Below are positions 15,976 to 24,067 of a DNA stretch of 35,645 bases, piece by piece. The notes beneath the pieces were generated by a model. That model was not told the origin of the DNA. It worked only from the letters and a program-made list of their open reading frames with translations, and did not search any database. A program made the translations under genes and the position numbers. The number at the start of each line of letters is the position of its first letter. The stretch's first letter is position 1. Source of the stretch: Bacillota bacterium (GTDB taxonomy: Bacteria > Bacillota > Clostridia > Christensenellales > Borkfalkiaceae); the NCBI GenBank assembly GCA_003343995.1, contig QAKE01000020.1:1-35645 (forward strand), read 5' to 3'.

Positions 15976-17070
15976 TCAATAAGCGTATTCCCGAATAATT
16001 TCCTGCATTTTATCGAGTTTGCCGTAAATGCTTTCGGCAAGCGCGAGCTGGCATTTCGCCCGATCGAGATTGTGACCGGGGTAGTTGGTGGAAAAATACA
16101 CGTCGCCGTTGAGATAGTCGGTTAAAAACCGCACGGCGAGCTCCACCGTCATGGAATATACGCCGAGCGCCAGCGTATCGGTTTCGACGGGCGTGAGCCG
16201 GTCTTTCAGCGCGCCCACGAACCCCTTCGTCAGCGCGCGGAATTTATCGAGGTTAAAAGACACCTTGCTCAAATCGAGTTCGTCCTCCGCCGCGTCGCTA
16301 CAGATAAAGCGCGCCGCGTCGCCGAAGTCGTAGGCGATGAGCCCCGGCATCACCGTGTCGAGGTCGATGACGGCGATCGCCTTTTTTTCGCTGTTATCGA
16401 AGATCACGTTGTTGCTCTTGGTGTCGTTATGAGTGACGTGCAGGGGGATTTCGTTGTTTTGCGCCATCAGCGAAAGCTTGACGGCGAGCGTTTCGTGCTC
16501 GCGGCAGGCGTCGATTTCCCGCTTCACCTTGTTCACCCGATCTTCCGCGTCCACCATCACCGCCTCGTAAAACAAGTCGTAGCGGCGGCGGGTGTTGTGG
16601 AAGTTGGGAATGGATACGTAAAGCGAGGCGGCGTCGTAATCGTTCAAATCGTTCTGAAAATCGCCGAACGCCTTTCCCACCTGCTCGATGATCTCCGCGT
16701 CGGTCGCCTCGTTATACACGACGGAATCGTCGATAAAGTCGTATAAACGCCAATAGTCGCCGTCCTCGTCGCAAACGAAATTCTTTTTGTCCGCCGTTTC
16801 CGCATAATGCAGTACGCGGCGTTCGGGATCGAGCCCTTTCGCAACGATTTTCGCGCGGATAAACTCCGTTACCCCCACGATGTTCTGCATGATTTTATCG
16901 GGGCGCTTGAACACCGTTTTGTTGACGCATTGCACCATGTACTTGCGCTCCGCGCCCTTGCAGCGGTACGTGACCATGTACGAACGGTTGATAATGCCGT
17001 TGTTGATCTGGCTGCACGCGGCGTAATCGCCTTCGATTTGAAACTTTTCGCAGATTTCCTTAATCGTCAT
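15976..17070 (-). CDS. Aminoglycoside-phosphotransferase-fold sugar kinase, N-acetylhexosamine 1-kinase-like
   Basis: A 364-residue kinase of the APH/choline-kinase fold. The Brenner-type catalytic loop is HVTHNDTKSNNVIF (H214, D216, N221). The metal-binding segment is AVIDLDTVMPG followed by AYDFGDAARF. The wording around both motifs resembles NahK, which phosphorylates GlcNAc and GalNAc at C1 in the lacto-N-biose/galacto-N-biose pathway. Substrate assignment remains inference, because no phosphorylase gene of that pathway is in the window. The ATG at 17070 is used because the frame's upstream extension begins with TTG inside a hairpin; AAGGG precedes it. It lies 50 bases after the Wzz-like gene on the same strand and probably shares its promoter. 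Cytoplasmic. Confidence 0.78.
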   Translation of the reverse strand: MTIKEICEKFQIEGDYAACSQINNGIINRSYMVTYRCKGAERKYMVQCVNKTVFKRPDKIMQNIVGVTEFIRAKIVAKGLDPERRVLHYAETADKKNFVCDEDGDYWRLYDFIDDSVVYNEATDAEIIEQVGKAFGDFQNDLNDYDAASLYVSIPNFHNTRRRYDLFYEAVMVDAEDRVNKVKREIDACREHETLAVKLSLMAQNNEIPLHVTHNDTKSNNVIFDNSEKKAIAVIDLDTVMPGLIAYDFGDAARFICSDAAEDELDLSKVSFNLDKFRALTKGFVGALKDRLTPVETDTLALGVYSMTVELAVRFLTDYLNGDVYFSTNYPGHNLDRAKCQLALAESIYGKLDKMQEIIREYAY

Positions 17071-17085
17071 CTCGCCCTTTTCCGC

Positions 17086-17104
17086 GCGCCGCAAAATGCG
17101 GCGC
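17086..17104. repeat. Hairpin in the Wzz/kinase intergenic gap
   Basis: A perfect 8-bp stem GCGCCGCA/TGCGGCGC with loop AAA. On the plus strand it is followed by Cs and a long T-run, so it could terminate antisense transcripts. On the minus strand there is no T-run, so read-through into the kinase gene is expected. Confidence 0.5.
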
Positions 17105-17120
17105 CCCCCTTTTTTATTTT

Positions 17121-18449
17121 TTACTTGGGATCGTATTCCGCATAAAACGTATCGCCTTTATAGCCGACGGAACGCCCGATCTTCGCGTTATAACGCGTAA
17201 ATACCGCGCCCGCCACCTTCGCGCCGCTCCGTTTCAGCTCCGCAACCGCCTCCGCGGCGTGCGCCTTTTTGACGGCGCCGTGCGCGGCAAAGAAAATCGC
17301 CGCGTCCGAAAGCGGGGAAACGTGCAGATACTCCGAAGATTGCAGCACCGGCGACACGTCGAGCAGCACCACGTCGTATTGCTCCTTCGCCTCTGCGAGC
17401 AGTTCGCGGAATTTATCCGAAATCAGTATCGCCGACGGATTATCGGCGTTTTCGCCCTGCGGCAAAAGAAAAACGTTCTCATGCGGCGCGGCGGCGATCG
17501 CCGTTTCAGAAGAAACGCGCCCCGCGACGTATCCGCTTAATCCCAGTGTATTCTCAACGCCGAGCAAACGGTGCATGCACGGGCGGAAAAAATTCGCGTC
17601 GACCACCAAAACGCGTTTGCCGCTCGCGCCCAGCCGAACGGCAAGCGCCGCCGCGGCGTCGCTCGCGCCGTCCGTTTCGAACGCGCTTGCGATTTCGATC
17701 GACTTATGTTCGCCGCTCTCCGTTAAAAAGAGCACGTTGTCCGAAAGCCTGCGCGCGCCTTCCTCCGCGCCGTCTTGCAGCACGGCGAAGGTCTTTGCGC
17801 CGGTAACCTGTTCCAGCTGTTCCTTCGTCTTGACGGCGGAATCCGCGAGATGGCGCACCAGCACCGCGAAAAACGCCAGCACCGCGCCCGCCAGAATCCC
17901 CAGCAAAAGCCCCGTGGTCCTGTTGGATTTGGTTACGAGGTCTGGGTGTTCCGTCGCGGGGTTTACGGTGACGTTATAGGTGATAACGTCGCTCGCCAGA
18001 TCCGCGCCGACGGTACTCACCGCCTCGGTGAGAGCGGCGAGCTTCGCCCGCACGATATCCGCGTCGTTATCGGTATACGAAATGTAGATGTAATAGGACA
18101 CGCGCTCGTCGTCGTACGTGACGTTCACGCGGTTCGTCGTGATGGCGCGCGAAACGGAACCGTCCGGCGAATAGAGGCGGTTCGCCTCCTCGATAACGGT
18201 GTTCTGGCGGCAGCTTTCCACGATGGTGTTGAGATACGCCGTGGACATACGGCTCACGCCCTCGTCATCCTTGCAGGTAATGCTGAGCGCCTGCGTCGCC
18301 GTATAAGAAGGTTTTGCGACAAAATAATAGCCCAGCCCCGCGGCTACGCCCAAAAGCAGGCAAAGCGCGATGATGAGCGCGTTCGCGCGGATGAGCAGCA
18401 TGATCTGTTTGAGCGACACGCCCTCGCCGTTCTGAATGTCTTCTTCCAT
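17121..18449 (-). CDS. Wzz-like chain-length determinant fused to a degenerate BY-kinase domain
   Basis: A 442-residue membrane protein. The Wzz half has transmembrane helices at about 24-45 and 177-198 around an extracytoplasmic domain, as in polysaccharide co-polymerases. The C-terminal half follows the CpsD/CapB tyrosine-kinase plan: Walker A' VLVVDANFFRP (280-290), Walker B VVLLDVSP (360-367), and a terminal tyrosine cluster YKGDTFYAEY (430-439). The Walker A itself, normally GEGKST, reads TDGASD (259-264), so the essential lysine is gone and the A' aspartate pair is DAN. ATP binding is therefore unlikely, though the fold and tyrosine tail remain. The start has GAGGGAG upstream and a consensus promoter. 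No glycosyltransferase or flippase gene lies nearby. Confidence 0.85.
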   Translation of the reverse strand: MEEDIQNGEGVSLKQIMLLIRANALIIALCLLLGVAAGLGYYFVAKPSYTATQALSITCKDDEGVSRMSTAYLNTIVESCRQNTVIEEANRLYSPDGSVSRAITTNRVNVTYDDERVSYYIYISYTDNDADIVRAKLAALTEAVSTVGADLASDVITYNVTVNPATEHPDLVTKSNRTTGLLLGILAGAVLAFFAVLVRHLADSAVKTKEQLEQVTGAKTFAVLQDGAEEGARRLSDNVLFLTESGEHKSIEIASAFETDGASDAAAALAVRLGASGKRVLVVDANFFRPCMHRLLGVENTLGLSGYVAGRVSSETAIAAAPHENVFLLPQGENADNPSAILISDKFRELLAEAKEQYDVVLLDVSPVLQSSEYLHVSPLSDAAIFFAAHGAVKKAHAAEAVAELKRSGAKVAGAVFTRYNAKIGRSVGYKGDTFYAEYDPK

Positions 18450-18475
18450 GCATTCACTCCCTCGTTATACGATTT

Positions 18476-18504
18476 AGTATAACATATAAAATTTAAATTT
18501 GCAA
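18476..18504 (-). promoter_or_regulatory. Promoter of the Wzz-like/kinase unit
   Basis: On the minus strand TTGCAA (18499-18504) and TATACT (18476-18481) are separated by 17 bp, ending about 27 bases before the ATG. Confidence 0.75.
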
Positions 18505-18554
18505 TAAGTTTTGTAATGATTTCGCAGAAAATACGACAAATTCCGCAAAAATAT

Positions 18555-18797
18555 TTACTTATTTAAAAAAGCCTTGCAGGAAACGCCTTTCAGCATACCG
18601 AGTTTGCCGGAAAGCGCGTTGACTTTTTCCTGCGACGCTTTTAATACCAGACTGATTACGGCGAGCTTTTCCTCCCGAAAGGGCAGCCCCAATCTGCCGA
18701 CGATGCAGTCCCGATGCTCGTGCAGCAGTTCGTTCACCCGCTCCACCTGTTCAAAATCCTTGACGATCACGGCGATCACGCCGATTTTTTCTTCCAT
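18555..18797 (-). CDS. TM1266-family putative regulator of the iron-only hydrogenase system
   Basis: An 80-residue ferredoxin-like/ACT-type domain of the TM1266 family. The conserved pattern is visible along its whole length: IGVIAVIVKD, VNELLHEHRDCIVGRLGLPF, LAVISLVLKA, and ALSGKLGMLKGVSCKAFL. Family members are usually found near the HydE/F/G maturases of [FeFe]-hydrogenase, where a regulatory role is assumed but not proven. None of those genes is in this window. Length and start agree with the family. The ATG lacks a Shine-Dalgarno, and a TATACT lies only nine bases upstream, so the mRNA is probably leaderless or nearly so. It is divergent from the acetyltransferase gene. Confidence 0.88.
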   Translation of the reverse strand: MEEKIGVIAVIVKDFEQVERVNELLHEHRDCIVGRLGLPFREEKLAVISLVLKASQEKVNALSGKLGMLKGVSCKAFLNK

Positions 18798-18806
18798 AAC
18801 GCTAAC

Positions 18807-18835
18807 AGTATACCATACCGCGAAGAAAAAAACAA
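18807..18835 (-). promoter_or_regulatory. Promoter of the TM1266-family gene (near-leaderless)
   Basis: On the minus strand TTGTTT (18830-18835) and TATACT (18807-18812) are 17 bp apart. The ATG begins nine bases after the -10. Confidence 0.6.
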
Positions 18836-18854
18836 TACCTTTCCCGAAAATCCT

Positions 18855-18882
18855 TTGACATCTGCGGAAAATTTGCTAAACT
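18855..18882 (+). promoter_or_regulatory. Promoter of the acetyltransferase gene
   Basis: TTGACA (18855-18860) and TAAACT (18877-18882) are 16 bp apart. A nearby TATACT (18882-18887) would be 21 bp from the -35 and is less likely. Confidence 0.65.
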
Positions 18883-18919
18883 ATACTTACCAAACAAACC
18901 TCACGAAACGGAGAACGAC

Positions 18920-19549
18920 ATGAAACACGAAGAAACTTTGCAAAGAATGCACGACGGCAGAATTTATTACTGCGACAGCGAACGGCTTGCGGCGGAACAA
19001 ACCGCCTGTTTGGAAATTTTATACGATTTCAACGCCACCCGCCCGAGCGAGGGACAAAAGCGGACGGAAATATTAAAAAAGCTCTTCGCCGAGGTGGGCG
19101 AAAACTGCTATATCGAACCGCCGCTCCGCGCCAATTGGGGCAGACACACCCATTTCGGCAACAACGTTTACGCCAACTTTAACCTTACGCTGGTGGACGA
19201 TACGCACATTTACGTAGGGGATAACACCCTCATCGGTCCCAATTGCGTGCTCGCCACGGCAAACCATCCCGTGCACCCCGAGCTTCGCGCGCTGACGGCG
19301 CAGTACAACGGCCCCGTCCGCATCGGCCGCAACGTGTGGCTGGGCGCGGGCGTCATCGTGGTACCCAACGTCAGCATCGGCGACAACTGCGTGATCGGCG
19401 CGGGCAGCGTGGTCACGAAGGATATACCCGCAAACAGCGTGGCGTTCGGCAACCCCTGCCGCGTATATCGCAAAATCGACGAAAGGGACTACGCCTTTTT
19501 CAACAAGGGACAGCCCATCGACGAAGAGGTGCTGAACCGCTTGAAATAG
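18920..19549 (+). CDS. Maltose/galactoside O-acetyltransferase (left-handed beta-helix)
   Basis: A 209-residue acetyl-CoA-dependent sugar O-acetyltransferase of the LacA/Maa family, cytoplasmic and trimeric in its relatives. The N-terminal Mac domain is followed by hexapeptide repeats (GNNVYANFNLTLVDD, VGDNTLIGPNCVL, IGRNVWLGAGVIV, IGDNCVIGAGSVVTKDIP). The catalytic histidine is expected in TANHPVHPE (H116). The C-terminal signature SVAFGNPCRVYRKI is complete and the length is typical. GGAG lies six bases before the ATG, a promoter is visible upstream, and a strong terminator follows, so it is monocistronic. The sugar acceptor cannot be told from the sequence. Confidence 0.93.
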   Translation: MKHEETLQRMHDGRIYYCDSERLAAEQTACLEILYDFNATRPSEGQKRTEILKKLFAEVGENCYIEPPLRANWGRHTHFGNNVYANFNLTLVDDTHIYVGDNTLIGPNCVLATANHPVHPELRALTAQYNGPVRIGRNVWLGAGVIVVPNVSIGDNCVIGAGSVVTKDIPANSVAFGNPCRVYRKIDERDYAFFNKGQPIDEEVLNRLK

Positions 19550-19563
19550 CTTTCCGCACAGCC

Positions 19564-19599
19564 GCGGGCGGCGCAGAAATCTGCGCCGCCCGCTTTTTT
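19564..19599 (+). terminator. Terminator of the acetyltransferase gene
   Basis: A perfect 13-bp stem (19564-19576 with 19581-19593) is followed by six Ts. It abuts the stop of the convergent reductase gene but has no T-run on that strand. Confidence 0.9.
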
Positions 19600-20605
19600 A
19601 TAACAGCCCGTCGAACAGGGCGATATTTTTCATCTGCGGCGGAAATATCCCCTCCTCGATCTCGTGCACGGTTTTCACAACCATGTCGTTAAAGGGCGTT
19701 TTCACGTTATATTTTCTGCCGAATTCGCACACCACGCCGTTGATAAAGTCGATTTCGCACTTCTTGCCGTGGCGGATATCCTGCAGCATGCTGGAAATGA
19801 GCAGGGAGTGTTTTTTCATGGCGACGGGAATGAGCGCGAAGGACAGGGCTTTTTTGAAGGAGCCCTTATAATCGAACAGCTTGGCGATATTATGCCCCTG
19901 CACCGGCTCGGGCGCGATGTCCGCCGCCTTTGCGACGTCGATACACTCCTTGATGATGCGCTGCGCCGCCTTGCGGGAGGGTTTTTGCCTCGCCACCTCC
20001 CCGAAGGTCGCCCCCGTGACGGTGGAAAGCCCCGAAAACGCGCTGTTGATGAGCAGCTTCGACCACCGCGCGCCGATGAAGTTTTTCTCCACGTACACCG
20101 TGCCCATCAGCTCGAAGAGCTTTTTCACGTCCTCCAGACGGTTCCCCTTGCCGTACGCGCCGAGGGAAAAGGTGAGCGCCGAAGGCTCGCTGGTCAGCTC
20201 CGCCACCCCCTCGCCGTGGAAGGTAGCGCCCCACGCGATGGCGCACCCGAGCGTTCTGTCCTCGCCGATGATTTCGGCGATTTTCGGTTCGGGCAAGCCG
20301 TTCTGACAGGTGCAGATTGCCCCGTCCTCCTTGAGATAGTCCTTTAAAAAAGTCACGATTTCCGCGTTCTGCCGCTGTTTGGTCATCAATACGATAACGT
20401 CGTACTTCTCCGTCATTTCCGAGGGCAAAAGCGCGTTGACTTTCTGCGTGAAATTCGCCTTGCCGACGACTTTTGCGCCCTTTTCCTTTAAGGCGGCAAC
20501 GTGCTTTTCGTTGCGGTTGATCAAATCGACGTCCGCCCCCGCTTTGGCGATATACGCGCCCAGAACCGTACCCAGCGCGCCCGCGCCGTAAATTGCATAC
20601 TTCAT
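19598..20605 (-). CDS. panE: Ketopantoate reductase family (PanE/ApbA) oxidoreductase
   Basis: A 335-residue NADPH-dependent reductase. The dinucleotide-binding loop is YGAGALGTVLGAYIA (6-20). The substrate segment TCQNGLPEP (99-107) and the catalytic lysine in RWSKLLINSAFSGL (K183) agree with 2-dehydropantoate 2-reductase. A C-terminal helix carries the EIDFING-type motif. It would reduce ketopantoate to pantoate for CoA synthesis, but the family also includes other 2-ketoacid reductases and no other pantothenate gene is near, so the symbol is tentative. AAGGAG lies seven bases before the ATG. The gene starts 19 bases after the lipoprotein stop, as the last gene of the ABC operon, which is an unexpected place for it. 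Confidence 0.82.
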   Translation of the reverse strand: MKYAIYGAGALGTVLGAYIAKAGADVDLINRNEKHVAALKEKGAKVVGKANFTQKVNALLPSEMTEKYDVIVLMTKQRQNAEIVTFLKDYLKEDGAICTCQNGLPEPKIAEIIGEDRTLGCAIAWGATFHGEGVAELTSEPSALTFSLGAYGKGNRLEDVKKLFELMGTVYVEKNFIGARWSKLLINSAFSGLSTVTGATFGEVARQKPSRKAAQRIIKECIDVAKAADIAPEPVQGHNIAKLFDYKGSFKKALSFALIPVAMKKHSLLISSMLQDIRHGKKCEIDFINGVVCEFGRKYNVKTPFNDMVVKTVHEIEEGIFPPQMKNIALFDGLL

Positions 20606-20624
20606 GTTTTTACTCCTTTTGTCA

Positions 20625-22445
20625 TTATAGATCGATAACTACTTTTCCGTAGTCCTTCATGATCGAGCCGACGCTCAGCGTATAGGTTTTCGTTTTCATG
20701 ACGGGATACCCCGCGTAATCGAAAACGCTGAACGCAACTTCCGCCTCGCCCGTCATCGGCGCGTGCACATAATATAAATTCTGCTCGATTTTGTGGAAGG
20801 AAAACGCCGGATCGTCGCATTCGATTTTCAGCTGTTCGGGGCGGAAATTCAACAGCATCAAAAAGCCGCCGGTATCGTACAGCGTGATTTTAGCGGAAAA
20901 TTTCCGCGCCGCTTCGTCGAACGTCCATACCCTATCCTCCGAATCGACGCGCACGAAATAAGCGGTTTCCTGCGTGATTACGCGAATCAGCCGCGTTTCT
21001 CGATACCCGACCGTAAACGCATACCGCCCCCGATCGGTTTCCTCGGCGTTAACCCCTTCCAATACGGCGCCGCTCACCGCCGCGCCGCGCTCGTCTGCGA
21101 GGGACATTTCGTACGTTAACGGCATTAAAAAATCCAATACCATGCAAATTTTATCGCCTTTTTTCACACAATAATACCGCACGCTGCACTCCGCCCACGT
21201 GCCGCCGTCAAAGGATACCCAATGCAGAAACCGCATGCCGACGTCGGCTTTATCGATCACGCCCTCTCTCATCGTCACCGTTTTTTGCACCGTTTCCAAT
21301 CCCGAATAATATTTTATCTGCACGTCCCTTGTATCGACGATAAGTTTGTCCAAATACGCATCGTACAGCATATACGCCGGTTCGCAGGGCTCCGGAAGGA
21401 AATCGGAAAACCGAACCTCTCGGTTCGCGTCGGGCACGGCGGAACGGAAACTGTTCTCTTCAAAATCGATCAGCCAAAACTTTTCGACGACCGCATTTAC
21501 GGTATCTACGGCAAAATCATCGCGTTCGTATTCAAAATCCGATTTATACAGCTGTCCGTCGGTTTCGTAATATATGCACTCCGCAAACTCCCACGCCTCG
21601 CACTGCTCCTCGTTCACGCCCGTAATGCGGTATTTTTCGCGATACGTCGCGGTTCCGTACGTAGAGATTGCGGGATAGGCGGGCGTATTTTCGTCGATAT
21701 CGTATCTTGTCGGCGGGGAAGTCGTCGGCTTTCCCATATCGAAATACGTACTCCATACATATACCGTACCCCGATAGCTCTTATCGAGAACGACGTCGCT
21801 CCCGTTTGTCGGCAGATAACGCCCGTATGCGTCGGTGGCGTAATAATCATCCCACACAAAGGGGCGTACCAGCCTCTTTCCCTCGGGAACGAGACGGACC
21901 TCCGCCATGATCGTTTGATAACGAATTTGCTCGGGGCGAAAGGCGTAAACGCAAGGCTCCGCGCCGTCGGCGGTAATCGTAACGCCGTCGAGAAGTTCCT
22001 CCTCGGAAAACTCGCCGTACAAAATGCTGTTGCGCGCCTCAAACGCCTTGCCGCCGCATTCCCCGCGCAGACCTTTCGTGATGCCCGATACGGAAATTTG
22101 CAGGTTTTTGCCGATTTTATCCGTCAGGCGCACCGTTTGCTCGTGCTCGCCGTCCGCCAGCTGCGCCACCGTAACCCGCACGTTGGCGGAGCGGTAATTT
22201 TCCGCGCTGACGGTGACGAACACGTTCTTTTTGCAATCGAGAAGGATTTCGCAGCCCCCGTCGTTCAGCTGCACGGTGCCGTAGGTTGCGGAAACCTCGT
22301 AATGCTCCGCCGTCGTTTCGATTTTCAAAACGATTTTCGCGCCCGTTTCGAGATCGACGCCCCCCGCGCACCCCGCAAAAACGCACGCAAGCGCCAGAAG
22401 GACCGCCGCAGCAAAGCGCGCCGCCCCGCGTTTTTTACTTTTCAT
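20625..22445 (-). CDS. Large lipoprotein of the ABC-FtsX operon
   Basis: A 606-residue protein with signal MKSKKRGAARFAAAVLLALA and lipobox VFAGC (C26), so it is a membrane-anchored extracellular lipoprotein. The start is ATG 22445, 11 bases inside the end of the preceding permease gene, with GGAGG nine bases upstream. The frame extends 33 codons further, but only within that permease gene. The mature protein is beta-rich. The segment after the signal (VFVTVSAENYRSANVRVTV) resembles short carboxypeptidase-like or PEGA-type beta domains. The rest, rich in Y, D and E, is unassigned. Its operon position suggests it is the extracytoplasmic partner of the ABC/FtsX transporter. Confidence 0.78.
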   Translation of the reverse strand: MKSKKRGAARFAAAVLLALACVFAGCAGGVDLETGAKIVLKIETTAEHYEVSATYGTVQLNDGGCEILLDCKKNVFVTVSAENYRSANVRVTVAQLADGEHEQTVRLTDKIGKNLQISVSGITKGLRGECGGKAFEARNSILYGEFSEEELLDGVTITADGAEPCVYAFRPEQIRYQTIMAEVRLVPEGKRLVRPFVWDDYYATDAYGRYLPTNGSDVVLDKSYRGTVYVWSTYFDMGKPTTSPPTRYDIDENTPAYPAISTYGTATYREKYRITGVNEEQCEAWEFAECIYYETDGQLYKSDFEYERDDFAVDTVNAVVEKFWLIDFEENSFRSAVPDANREVRFSDFLPEPCEPAYMLYDAYLDKLIVDTRDVQIKYYSGLETVQKTVTMREGVIDKADVGMRFLHWVSFDGGTWAECSVRYYCVKKGDKICMVLDFLMPLTYEMSLADERGAAVSGAVLEGVNAEETDRGRYAFTVGYRETRLIRVITQETAYFVRVDSEDRVWTFDEAARKFSAKITLYDTGGFLMLLNFRPEQLKIECDDPAFSFHKIEQNLYYVHAPMTGEAEVAFSVFDYAGYPVMKTKTYTLSVGSIMKDYGKVVIDL

Positions 22446-24066
22446 CGGACAGCACCTCCAAAATCCGTTTTTTCGTAACGGGAATACACGCGATGCGGCT
22501 GAACAGCCACGCGATGAAGAACACGACCGCGAGCATGACGGCAAGCGATAGGAAAAAGTACGCGAAATTCAGCCTTAACACGCCGCCGAAGAGGGCGGTG
22601 TTTCCGTAAAACGCGTAATCGACGGCAGCTTTGATGCCGTAAGACAGCCCGCCGCCGATGACCAGCACCCACGGAAAGCTCCTTGCGAAAATCAACAGTA
22701 TTTCCACCAGATACAGCCTCGGCAGCAATACGTTCCGCGCGCCGATGGCGCGCATCATGCCCAGATAGTTGCGCCGCACCTGCACGGAATAGTGCACCGA
22801 GTTGTATAAATTGAGCAGCGTTGCGAAAAACACGATGCCGCCGAAGGTGTAGAGCACGACCATGAGGTATTGCGCTATCCTGTGGAGCATGGTGAGGTTT
22901 GCGTACGCGTCGCCCGCAAAATACGTCGAGTAATCGGCTAAGAGGAAAAATTCGTTGTGCAGTTTTTTATAGCCCCGATTCAGCATTTCGCCCACCTGCG
23001 ACGCCGATTTGTAATTTTTGCACTGCACGGTGAGCACGGCGTTCGGCTTCAGCACGTCGTTTGACGAGTTATAACAGAAAAACGAAACCCCGCAGGGAAA
23101 GAAAAAGCCCTCCGCTTTCGCCTCCGCCGCCAGCTCATCTATGTCGCGCGGATACTCCCAGCGATAGGAAATATCCTCTCTTCCGTCGGGATTAAGTTTG
23201 ATTTCCCTGATGATTTGCGGAAGATATTTCGTCTTATAAACGCCGTCTACTTCCTCGTACACGGAGTCGCCCGAAAGCCACACGTGCGCGTCCTGATCCG
23301 CCCCCCGCTTATTGCCGAGGAGATAATAATCTTCCGATATCACGCCCGCGACGGTAAACTCCCCGACGATTTCCAAAAAGCCGTCGCCCATGCGGACAAA
23401 TACCGAAAACGGCTTGCCGACGGCTTCTTCGGGGGTACATTCCATCCGCTTCGCAACCGTTTCGCTGATGAGCACCTCGCCGCGCGCGTCTTCGGAAAAG
23501 CCCTTCCCCGCAAGAAAAAACCGTTTTCCCTTTTTTTCCAGATCGGAACGGATGCCCGCGGGAACGATGTTTTCCCCCGCCCGCTCCGATTCCACGATTT
23601 TAACGAGCGTATTCAAATAAACGTACCCCGTTTCCGAATGATTGGGCGAAATGAAGATCGGCGAGCGCACATTGCCCAGCACGGCGTAGCTGTCGTCGCC
23701 TTCAAAGGAACTGCCCGTGTCCGATATCGAATAATATTCGTTATAAATGATCTCCTCCACGGTTTTGCCCACTTCGGCGTATAAGCGGTTGTATTCCGCT
23801 CTGCCGAGCAATACCCTGTCGCTCGACGGCTTCTCGGCGATCGCCCCCTCCGTCGATTCCCGCCCCACGGTTTCCACGAGGAAACAGGAGGTTTCCCGCG
23901 TGGCGTTGAACGCGCCCACCAGCCCGATGTTGAACGCCAGCGTGAAAAACAGCACCGGCACGAGCATGATCAGCCCGAAGGCGATGCCGCGCACGGTGTT
24001 GCGCGTGGACTTTTTGCGGCTTTTGATGCTGATTCTTCCCAGCCTTATATAATCTTTCCACTGCAT
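22435..24066 (-). CDS. FtsX/MacB-type ABC permease, second subunit
   Basis: A 543-residue permease with the standard four-helix plan: one helix near the N-terminus (about 28-52), a large extracytoplasmic domain, and three helices near the C-terminus (about 415-530). The segment LGMMRAIGARN after the second helix is the coupling motif that contacts the ATPase in FtsX, LolC/E and MacB proteins. Such permeases usually transmit movement to extracytoplasmic partners instead of forming a pore. Its ATG follows the stop of the preceding permease by one base. Its own end overlaps the lipoprotein gene. It pairs with the first permease as a heterodimer, as in LolC-LolE. Confidence 0.88.
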   Translation of the reverse strand: MQWKDYIRLGRISIKSRKKSTRNTVRGIAFGLIMLVPVLFFTLAFNIGLVGAFNATRETSCFLVETVGRESTEGAIAEKPSSDRVLLGRAEYNRLYAEVGKTVEEIIYNEYYSISDTGSSFEGDDSYAVLGNVRSPIFISPNHSETGYVYLNTLVKIVESERAGENIVPAGIRSDLEKKGKRFFLAGKGFSEDARGEVLISETVAKRMECTPEEAVGKPFSVFVRMGDGFLEIVGEFTVAGVISEDYYLLGNKRGADQDAHVWLSGDSVYEEVDGVYKTKYLPQIIREIKLNPDGREDISYRWEYPRDIDELAAEAKAEGFFFPCGVSFFCYNSSNDVLKPNAVLTVQCKNYKSASQVGEMLNRGYKKLHNEFFLLADYSTYFAGDAYANLTMLHRIAQYLMVVLYTFGGIVFFATLLNLYNSVHYSVQVRRNYLGMMRAIGARNVLLPRLYLVEILLIFARSFPWVLVIGGGLSYGIKAAVDYAFYGNTALFGGVLRLNFAYFFLSLAVMLAVVFFIAWLFSRIACIPVTKKRILEVLSDEK

Positions 24067-24067
24067 A

